Source: Pochonia chlamydosporia 170
Taxonomy: Eukaryota > Ascomycota > Sordariomycetes > Hypocreales > Clavicipitaceae
Direction: 5' to 3'
NCBI RefSeq assembly: GCF_001653235.2
Contig: NC_035795.1
Coordinates: 1,426,001 to 1,490,000, forward strand
Length of the DNA: 64,000 nt
The notes under the pieces are model-generated. The model did no database searches and was not told the origin of the DNA. It saw only the letters and a program-made list of their open reading frames with translations. The number at the start of each line of letters is the position of its first letter. Within the stretch, counting starts at the first letter, position 1. Both the position numbers and the translations under genes were made by a program. This document shows, piece after piece, positions 57,301-64,000 of this stretch.

Positions 57301-57912
57301 GGACCGGCCAAAATAAAGGCTAGAGACACCAAGAAGAGGCTCGACAAATATGACGGCCCACACACCAAAACCAAAGCCCTCGTTGAGGATCTCTTGAAGA
57401 GCAAGGCAGCTAGCCAAGCCAACCCCGACGAACCGCCTTTCAAATCAGTCGTCTTCTCCGGCTGGACGTCCCACTTAGATCTCATTGAGCTGGCCCTCAA
57501 CGCCGCAAGCATCACCTTTGTCCGCCTAGACGGCAGCATGACACGCACGGCTCGAACCGTCGCCATGGAAAAGTTCCGAGAGGACAACAACGTGGAAGTC
57601 ATTCTCGTATCCATCATGGCCGGAGGTCTAGGTCTCAACCTAACAGCAGGTAGTAACGTCTACGTCATGGAACCGCAGTACAATCCAGCCGCAGAAGCAC
57701 AAGCTATAGACCGTGTGCACCGACTCGGACAGAAGCGTCCCGTCCGCACTGTCCGGTACATCATGCAGGACAGCTTCGAGGAGAAGATGCTAGAATTGCA
57801 AGAGAAGAAGATGAAGCTGGCTAGTCTGAGCATGGACGGCCAGAGCAAGGCGTTGGACAAAGCCGAGGCCGCAAGGCAAAAGTTGATGGATTTGCGAAGT
57901 CTTTTCAAGTAG
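54343..57912 (+). CDS. Rad5/HLTF-like SNF2 ATPase with RING finger, 1159 aa
   Basis: This is a nuclear SNF2-family ATPase with an embedded RING E3 domain (Rad5/Rad16/HLTF class), likely acting in post-replication repair or chromatin remodelling. Exons are 54343-55021 and 55112-57912. The N-terminal 220 residues are disordered. A VDLTDD-type SUMO-interaction-like motif is formed across the junction. A divergent HIRAN-like region may lie at about 240-390. SNF2 motif I is ILADMMGLGKTLSIL (about 510) and motif II is VLDEAHMIRES (about 660). The RING is a clean C3HC4: CIEC, CFHVVCRNC, CLIC (about 872-935). The helicase C-terminal domain (about 1004-1115) contains SIMAGGLGLNLTAGS and AIDRVHRLGQKRPVRT. 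The start is the ATG at 54343. The intron (90 nt, stop-free) is supported by GTACG, a CTGAC branch and CACAG; an earlier AG at 55096 is too near the branch. Confidence 0.92.
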   Translation: MDTNGTYQPPTSQPAPWPSSETTVPLRGSRPGAEPAGQHQYATAQQQSPGSNFVGAQGPTSQPPVSMPAWNPAALLQPSRRGFSATDLRNLPSGRPQPMYNHVANGHNRASPSVNDQMVFQFTSASDTSSNGHVSGSSTPTPPNGEAPTSNGVGMWIERMNNVQHRSNVPHPKRRKTEDPQDFAARAGNMSIRSSSGMMGEYVREKRLESNGGRTGPPSQTVDLTDGTILPLSPALFILLKSCLSCILLLTDMIVTDDEVMVIDNPKDEEVCYGMIKTGLNCSKVPSPKPGMQSLWGPGYNPGIKILLRRQIGERSLKIPACDHTREFIGLVEPSCAAALTPLLDTNIRLRTDCRIPPHQKKPGEEPGQPISRAYNLDVVLYGPQRYARSVGGLLSKHNLKLIAPHMVQKGIRVLNPHVSEWRPPPPKVYPTNAQGTYTSIANRTVEEIRSEVMGVFDSLKRNDDLPTMDADERVLTPLLKHQKQGLYFMATREKSLQEQSTEKGMVSFWQTKVNGRGEKSYSNVITGQEQRAPPPETCGGILADMMGLGKTLSILSLVSRTIDESHKWEQSPIVQRPKMDPRLTSNGHSAMQTNFEPAAVTRHVKSTLIVCPLSTVTNWEEQLKQHIAPGGLSYHIYHGSSRIKDADKLAEFDIVITTYGSVSNELGSRRKGKDGIYPLEEIGWFRIVLDEAHMIRESSTLQFKAMCRLQAERRWAVTGTPVQNRLDDLAALLSFLRLHPFDDRSKFNRYIVEPFKACDPEIVPKLRVLVDTITLRRLKDKIDLPKREDLVIRLNFSPEERSIYELFARNAQDRVKVLAGVNVGKALGGNTYIHILKAILRLRLLCAHGKDLLNEDDLASLRGMSAEMAIDIDDEDEGGPALSHQKAHEMFSLMQDTNNDACIECSKKLNAGEGQNLESEQQDDILGYMTPCFHVVCRNCYRSYRERAQQLLPPGQNAGPCLICASHVRFEFVELRRDDVDAEHDGPAKIKARDTKKRLDKYDGPHTKTKALVEDLLKSKAASQANPDEPPFKSVVFSGWTSHLDLIELALNAASITFVRLDGSMTRTARTVAMEKFREDNNVEVILVSIMAGGLGLNLTAGSNVYVMEPQYNPAAEAQAIDRVHRLGQKRPVRTVRYIMQDSFEEKMLELQEKKMKLASLSMDGQSKALDKAEAARQKLMDLRSLFK

Positions 57913-58378
57913 TGGGATCTTTGGTCTTGGTTGCACATTTTCATAAAACGACTTGATCTTTGAGAGATTTTCGAATTTCTTTATATAAAGACTTGATGAT
58001 GATGAATTCTTACGAACAGGCACGATGTCTTGCTCCAGCAAGGCAGCGAGAAGTAAAAGAGCATAGTTTGGCGGAATGGAATTGGGCGTTTTGGGCTATG
58101 GCATTGGCTGGGTCGTGGTGGGCTAGTCTTCCGGATAGTTGTCTTTTTCTTTTTTCTTTCCATTATTTTAGTTTACAGTGGGCTCTCACGAGGCATTGTG
58201 AATGAATGGGTGTGGGTGGTTGGTCGGTGGGTGGGAATTTCATGATAAAACGTGCCCTCTCCTATAAGTAAATGATATCACTATTCGACTCATAATTCTC
58301 ATGGCCTACATAATCGTTCATCTTCATTCCCAACGTAACGTAACGTAACGCCCGCTCTATCACAACTGATGCACAAGG
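57913..58378. other. Convergent 3' flanks with a CGTAA repeat
   Basis: This lies between the SNF2-RING stop and the GCP2 stop. A (CGTAA)n array of about three units lies near 58335-58350, some 30 bp beyond the GCP2 stop. No gene is supported. Confidence 0.6.
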
Positions 58379-61276
58379 TCAAACATCTTCTTCTTGTCCC
58401 CGTCCCGCAAACTCCGTCCCCTGATTCGCATTGCTCAGTCTCGCACAAAGACTCAACAGGACAACCGTCTCCGTGGCAGCATAGTGGTTCAGCACATCCA
58501 GGAATATCTGGAGGTGTCTGCTAAAGTTACTTTCCCACTTCTTAATAATATCCGATAAATTCTTCACCAGAGCCTCGGGGTCATTCTGTGCTGACGAGTC
58601 ACTCTGAGAGCGGGACGACGCCTTTGTTGCCTGGAAGCGCCGCCATTGATCGGCCGTCATTGTTTTAGGCTTCGTAGTACCCGTTAGATCGGGGTCGGAT
58701 TTCTCCAGCTCGCGCGTGAGATAGTTTGTGTAGGCGGCGAAAATGGTGCATGTCTGCATGAGCTTGGAATGGATCTGTGTATTGTTAGTGTCGTGTACGT
58801 GGAAAGGAGAGAAATAGGCAATTTACCCGTAGGAGTTTGCTGTTGGTGAGCATACACTCCTTGAGACAGGTATCCAGAAAGTCTACATGGTCCTTCATCA
58901 GTTCGTCGACAGTGCGAGTCGGTCCGGATGGTTTCGTGGGGTCTCCGTCCTTGTTGCTCAGCCGGGACATGAACTTCGTCCAGTTGGGCTCAATGACTTC
59001 CGCTGTGCAAAAGTACAGCAGTTGCTGTACGAAGACGAGCATTCTGGCGCGAAGAGTCCATGCGCGGCGTTTCCAAATTTCGAGGGCGCGGTTTTGGCCC
59101 TTGTGCGCCCAGCTTATGCCGCGGGTTTGGGTCTGCCACGTCGTGGATAGTTGGGACTCCAGGAACCGGAGGGACAAGAGGTAGCGGAAGAGGGATTGGT
59201 ATCGCCACACTGTCCTCCTGCTGATGACGAGGGAGACTGGGAAGGGGACGGAGTAGTCGATCTGGAGGGATGTGAAGCCGCTTGCGTTTTTGTCGTTTTC
59301 AATGGGTTGGTTGGAGACGGGTTGGAGGACTTCGCCTTGCTCGATGCCCTTGATTTCAACGACGCGTTGTAGTTGTTTGATTAGGGTGACCTCGTTCATT
59401 TCGACCTTGACGTCTTCTTTGAATGGATCTAAAGACACGATACTGCCTGGTTGGCGGAGCACGAGATCCAGGAGAGATTGTAATTTGCTCGTGTTGACGC
59501 TCTTGACGGGTTTGCGCAGCTCCGACGAGCCAAGTTCGAGGAAGTAGGAGAAATAGTCGGATGGGTCAAGGAAGAAGTAGTGTTTTAATGACTGGAGTCG
59601 AGCTGGAAGAGCGTGCGTCGTCAGGAGCAGCTGCATCAACGATTTATTGGCGTGGGCATATGCGTTATTGACGTTTTCCAAGAATCGGGGATCGTCAAAT
59701 GTCGTGGGAACGTCGGTGACAACCTTGCTCGCGTCGGCGCCTCCGCACTCACGTACGACGTTGAGATATTTACCTGCCAGCAGGACCTTATCCTTGACGC
59801 CTTCGAGTTGTGGAGGGACATCCTTGTCGCGGATCGTGTATCTTCTGTCCCAGTATTCGTCTGTGTAATCTTCTTCCAATCGCTCTCGATTGATGCTCTT
59901 TTGTTCCTTGATGACAAACTCGGAGTGCGGGTCGTTGATACTGCCATGATGTAACCATTCATTGAGCATAACCATGTATGGACGGCTAGCATCTCGTAGC
60001 AGGGAAGTGAGCAACGCTCTAGCGGCAGGGTCTCCAGACATCTTTTCGAGTCGTCTTGTAACCAAGCCCAGGACAACACCGCCTTTGCAAATTTTCTTGC
60101 TAGCCATGTTCCCTGGTATGAGCTCGCCTCCTTCTCTGAGGCGGGCAATAATTTCATCCGGGTTTTCAATCTCGTCGTCGTCGTCCTCATCTTCGCTCTC
60201 ATCGTCAAGTATGCCGTTCTTCTTTAGCAACTCGTGCGCCAGCAGATAGAGTTGATGCATCATCTGACACGTCGATATCGTCTGAACATTCAGCACATGG
60301 ACCGTAAAGGAGTCGCTCGTAAGGAACTGCGTCTCAAGCTGTGCAACCATGATGAGATAGTCCTGCAAGAACTTTCGTATTGATGCACAAAGCGCGTGGT
60401 TCACCGCACCAAACTCGACTCGACTTTGCACGTCAACAAATGCCTCCAGGGCCGAGTAATACGTCGCCATGTTGAGCATAGATCGAGTCAAATCCGCCAA
60501 GCTTGGATCCAGCCCCGGTAATATCTTAAAATTTGGCCCAGTGAGGCGATCTCGCTCTTCGGTGGGATTGTATCCCTTGGCGAACCGAATGTATTGTCCT
60601 TCATAGCCCATGAAGACGAACAGCAGATCCTCCACAATCGTGGCCTCTTGTACCTCCAGTGTCAACTCATTCCAAGGCTTTGGTTGCGGCGCCTGTGGCA
60701 CCGTCGAGGCGATGGGAGGGATCGATATTCGAGAAGCCAGCGGGGCGGATGTGTGTGGTAACAGAGTCACCTCTGGGTTCCAGGGAGCTATTCTTTCACA
60801 TTAGTGAGGTTTCCTTGGTTGTCCTACAGACGTATTTGCAAAATACTCGGGTCAACCATTGAAAGCTTACCTTGCGAAGCATCTGAAGCAGAGTCCTTTG
60901 GCCGAAACTCCACCGACTTCTGTCTCCTGACTTCTCCCTCTCTCCTCTCCCCCGTCGCGCTTCGTCGATGCTGTTTCTCCGGGCTAGGGTTCCTTTTCAA
61001 CGTTCTTTCGAGGTGCGCCTCAAATGTCCTTTCCGTAACTCTCCTCTCCTCGTATCTTCGTTCTTCGGTAGACATTGACCTGTTCACGGGTCTCGGGTTA
61101 CCCGACGCGGATCTCTTATGAGCCATGCCGGGGTGCTGTGCGTCGGAATGCGCAGCCTCGGAGGTCCTGAGATCTGGCCGTTCACTCCTGAAGCTTCCAT
61201 TAGGAATAGAATTGCGTATGCGTTCGTCGGCGTAGCTGTTGGCGCGACTAGTTGCTCTTGCTGCCCCAGATGCCAT
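58379..61276 (-). CDS. Gamma-tubulin complex component GCP2 (Spc97/Alp4), 920 aa
   Basis: This is a core subunit of the gamma-tubulin small complex that nucleates microtubules at the spindle pole body. Exons are 60871-61276, 58827-60787 and 58379-58774. Introns (83 and 52 nt) restore DASQ|APWNPEVTLLPH and SKLLR|IHSKLMQTC. The N-terminal 150 residues are basic and disordered. The conserved start of the GCP fold is WNELTLEVQEATIVEDLLFV, followed by GYEGQYIRF, which is GCP2-type. An acidic loop (DDESEDEDDDDEIENPDE) follows. The N-terminal GRIP1 region includes KYLNVVRECGG. The C-terminal GRIP2 region includes TVWRYQSLFRYLLSLRFLE and the four-helix part ending in the HLQIFLDVLNHYAATETVV block. 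Assignment to GCP2 rather than GCP3 rests on the N-terminal and central motifs. Confidence 0.92.
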
Positions 61277-61952
61277 GTTGGTGGGCTACATCTGAGGCCC
61301 CGCGATGGACGACGGGTTAGGATATCATGTAGTTGTGTTGGCTTCAAAGGTTGGATATGAAGGTATAATTCGCGAAAATTGAAAATTGGGCTTCGATTTA
61401 GGGAATTGAACGATTGCAGATTGATAGCCAGGAATGTGTAGCGGCGCAAGTGTCCAATGTTTTTATTGACTGGTTGTCTTCAACATTTCTCATCAATTGC
61501 CCACCCTCAAAGTTACAAAGTACACAAGCCTCCAACCCAACGTGGGGTGCAACTAGACCGCGACAAAGGCACGCGTCGTGGAGCACAGGCACATTGACCG
61601 GATTAACTCGGCTCCGCCTCACCAACGGTTGTGACGCCAGCGCACGGCTGTCTGGAGTAACCCAGCAGCCACACAACAGCACAGCTGCGTAGGCTCAATG
61701 CTTGCCTAGCACTCACAGCTCCAGTCTGGTCACTCATGTCAACTGGTCCAATCCATCCAACACCCGAGCTCCGTTTAGCTTCCCAACCATCATCGTCAAC
61801 CTCATTCCACCACCAGCACTCACTCTGTCCTTTTGCGCCGCAAGCACCCTCCGTCACGACAACAGTTCTCGCACTTCGTCTATCCCGTCCTCGCCCCGAT
61901 AGCCTAATCAGCAACAGGCTTCTCAGCCCATTTCAATCACAAAACCGCCAAC
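61277..61952. promoter_or_regulatory. Divergent promoter, GCP2 / proteasome alpha-5
   Basis: A compact 676-bp interval lies between two divergent ATGs. The right half is CT- and CA-rich, as in fungal leaders. I found no convincing Rpn4-type PACE (GGTGGCAAA) site by eye. Confidence 0.5.
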
Positions 61953-62883
61953 ATGTTCATGGCAAGGTCAGAATACGGTAAGCTCCCCTCCGACTACATC
62001 CAGCATCCTCTGCAACCGCCCCTCTTCACCATTCGCCACCTCGCTAACGAATCCCTCACACAGATCGGGGTATCAACACCTTCTCCCCGGAAGGCCGTCT
62101 CTTCCAAGTCGAATACTCCCTCGAAGCCATCAAGCTCGGCTCCACGGCCATCGGCGTAGCCACCTCAGAAGGTGTCATCCTCGGCGTCGAGAAGCGAGTA
62201 ACCTCCACCCTCCTCGAAACCTCATCCGTCGAGAAGATTGTCGAGATTGACCGCCATATTGGCTGCGCCATGTCCGGTCTGCAGGCCGATGCTCGCTCCA
62301 TGGTCGAGCACGCCCGCGTCGAGTGCCAGAGCCACGCCTTCAACTACAACGAGCCCCTGGGCGTAGAGAGCTGCACCCAGGCCATTTGCGACCTTGCATT
62401 GCGATTCGGAGAGGGTGCTGACGGAGAGGAGACCATCATGAGCAGACCATTTGGTGTGGCCCTGCTGATTGCTGGCTTTGATGAGCAAGGACCTCAGCTG
62501 TTCCATGCCGAGCCCAGCGGAACATTCTATCGTTATGATGCCAAAGCTATTGGCTCGGGCTCAGAGGGTGCTCAAGCAGAACTCCAGAATGAATACCACA
62601 AGGTTAGTGTGCCTACTGACTACACCCATTCCGCCCGCCTGGTATAGCATTATTATTATTGTTGTTATCATCATTTGCACAATTGTACGGGCATGCTAAC
62701 CGCAAACAGTCTCTCACAATCACGGATGCCGAAACTTTGGTTTTAAAGACATTGAAGCAAGTCATGGAAGAGAAACTGGATGCCAAGAATGTTCAGTTGG
62801 CTAGTGTTACCAAGGAAAAGGGCTTTAGAATATATTCTGATGAGGAGATGGCAGCAGTTGTGGAGAGGCTGCCTGCAAACTAA
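61953..62883 (+). CDS. PUP2: 20S proteasome subunit alpha-5 (Pup2), 245 aa
   Basis: This is an alpha-ring subunit of the 20S proteasome, non-catalytic, forming part of the substrate gate. Exons are 61953-61977, 62064-62602 and 62710-62883. The first exon encodes only MFMARSEY plus one base; joining gives [20 protein letters not shown], matching the proteasome alpha signature ([19 protein letters not shown]). [18 protein letters not shown] and the alpha5-typical [13 protein letters not shown] follow. The central [20 protein letters not shown] and [20 protein letters not shown] are also characteristic. Length is normal (yeast Pup2 is about 260). The short 5' exon and a 107-nt second intron are ordinary for fungi. 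It is divergent from GCP2. Confidence 0.96.
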
Positions 62884-63322
62884 ACCAGCCAGTCGAGCCG
62901 CGACTACCATTTGAAAAACCATAAAGTAAAAGAGATAGAAGCAAAGCATTGCATCTGCACAATGGCTCTGTCTGTCAAACACACGGGCCACTGTAGAGCC
63001 TGCGCTAGCTTACGATATGTATCATTAATGTAAGGTATTGCCTGCCATTGGCCCTGAACACGACTACATCCTTCAACGCATCTACTTTAGCCCCCTTCTT
63101 TGTCTGTTCCCCAATGATGCGCCTGCATTGCCTGAGAGCACAATGAAGGTGGTATCTGCGAACGTTTTGAGAACCTACTTCATGCACTATACCTTTGCAG
63201 CTATGGTCACCAACTCCAAGTACAAGTCTCAGACGGAGCTCCAACACCATCTACCATAAAACCCAGAGATCAAGCTTGTATCTGAAACTTCCATCTAAAA
63301 CTAGAATTCTCGTAACAAAACA
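62884..63322. other. Convergent 3' flanks, no gene seen
   Basis: This lies between the Pup2 stop and the stop of the right-edge regulator. A 73-codon frame at 63038-63259 on the + strand has no recognisable domain and lies in the 3' flank of both genes. Confidence 0.55.
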
Positions 63323-64000
63323 TTACCTATCCTCCCGAAGATCTAGTATCTCCAGGTCTGTCTCCACCCCAAGCAAACCCAAGGCTAAAGTCGTTTGTTC
63401 AGACCGGTGCAGCACAAGTCTCGTCTCCGTTGTATTCTGTAGATCCTGGATCCGTTGGTCTAGTTTGCGAGGGCTCATCCATATAGACGTAGGCGCCACT
63501 TCCTCCAAATGTTGTGGCCTTTTATATTCCGGTCCATGGCCCAATTGCGCGGCCTTGATCCAAGCTGATTCACAGCCAATGGCAATCTTTCTGGCTGTTT
63601 GCCATCCCGTCAACCGAGTAATGTCAAAAACACGCTGAATTACCCAGCATCGTTGGTTGTTGTCTTGGAGCTTTGACGGACGTTAGCATGTGTGCAAAGT
63701 GCATTCCTGGGTAAGTCTACACCTACTTGTACTGCTGCTACGAAGAGGCAAAAGCTGCTCTCAATGAGAGCTGCCGCAAGAGTCGTACTGACGTCCTTCA
63801 TCTTGGAGCAGTCATCCGTGAGACCCGCAGCGATCCGTCCAATCTGAATAGCATAACCGGCAGTAGACGGTGCCGCCATTCCTGCAGCCTGCATGGCTGC
63901 TGGGGGCATGTTGGGGCGACTTCGATATAAGTGAATGAGGCCCATGTAGTAATTCATCCAAATGCCAGCAACCGAATAGGTTCGGTACTGCAATGCCGTA
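63323..64000 (-). CDS. Zn2Cys6-type regulator, C-terminal part (partial)
   Basis: Only the 3' end is in the window; the gene continues beyond the right edge. Exons visible are 63727-64000 (incomplete at 5') and 63323-63670, with a 56-nt intron (GTAGGT donor) joining FVAAVQ to LQDNNQRCWV. The sequence shows HLYRSRPNMPPAAMQAAGMA and YAIQIGRIAAGL, followed by CWVIQRVFDITRLTGWQTAR. This pattern is typical of the C-terminal half of fungal-specific transcription factors (Fungal_trans_2/DUF3468-like), which usually carry an N-terminal zinc cluster. The zinc cluster itself is not seen. The acidic/Leu-rich end (EILDLREDR) closes the protein. The assignment is inferred from the style of the conserved C-terminus. 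Confidence 0.7.

Noticed and set aside
1..64000. CRISPR array, operon or prophage
   Set aside because: The window is eukaryotic with spliced genes; no regularly spaced direct repeats with unique spacers were seen.

Overview
This window is nuclear DNA of a filamentous ascomycete, most likely a sordariomycete and perhaps hypocrealean. The grounds are short GT-AG introns of about 49-107 nt with CTAAC/CTGAC branch sites, two Zn2Cys6 regulators, a GPI-anchored cysteine-rich wall protein, an AA12-like quinoprotein dehydrogenase, and a nuclear tRNA-Phe with a 24-nt intron. The exact genus cannot be read from the sequence. All gene models below were spliced by hand; each complete multi-exon CDS listed sums to a multiple of three and joins family-typical protein sequence across its junctions.

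Layout. 1-10.3 kb: no supportable gene, but a strong concentration of a 9-bp word, TACTCCGTA/TACGGAGTA. 10.3-12.4 kb: a six-exon MFS transporter. 12.4-16.1 kb: non-coding, ending in a pyrimidine-rich leader. 16.1-19.3 kb: a Ppr1-like Zn2Cys6 regulator. 20.2-22.6 kb: a small single-span membrane protein, tRNA-Phe(GAA), a 34-bp tandem repeat and a GPI-anchored cysteine-rich protein. 24.1-25.6 kb: a secreted GSDH-type beta-propeller. 27.2-29.7 kb: a PH-domain protein. 29.7-36.1 kb: a second gene-free stretch with more copies of the 9-bp word. 36.1-37.3 kb: a small coiled-coil protein.

38.3-42.5 kb: L-2-hydroxyglutarate dehydrogenase convergent with a DUF2415 WD40-like protein. 42.5-45.9 kb: non-coding, ending in the promoter of mitochondrial Hsp70. 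45.9-48.0 kb: mitochondrial Hsp70. 48.5-51.2 kb: a small membrane protein and SRP68. 54.3-57.9 kb: a Rad5/HLTF-like SNF2-RING protein. 58.4-61.3 kb: gamma-tubulin complex component 2, divergent from proteasome subunit alpha-5 at 62.0-62.9 kb. 63.3 kb to the right edge: the 3' part of a second Zn2Cys6-type regulator.

The right half is mostly conserved housekeeping: protein import and folding, secretory targeting, proteolysis, spindle nucleation, DNA-damage tolerance and metabolite repair. The left half is gene-poor and carries accessory-type genes: transporter, regulators, secreted and wall proteins. I see no biosynthetic cluster, transposon ORF, rRNA or CRISPR array. The most unusual signals are the dispersed 9-bp word (14 exact copies, about 0.5 expected by chance), including a perfect 10-bp-arm hairpin; the cysteine-rich GPI protein with poly-tyrosine runs; and two stop-free introns of 3n length, one of which interrupts a SUMO-interaction-like motif.
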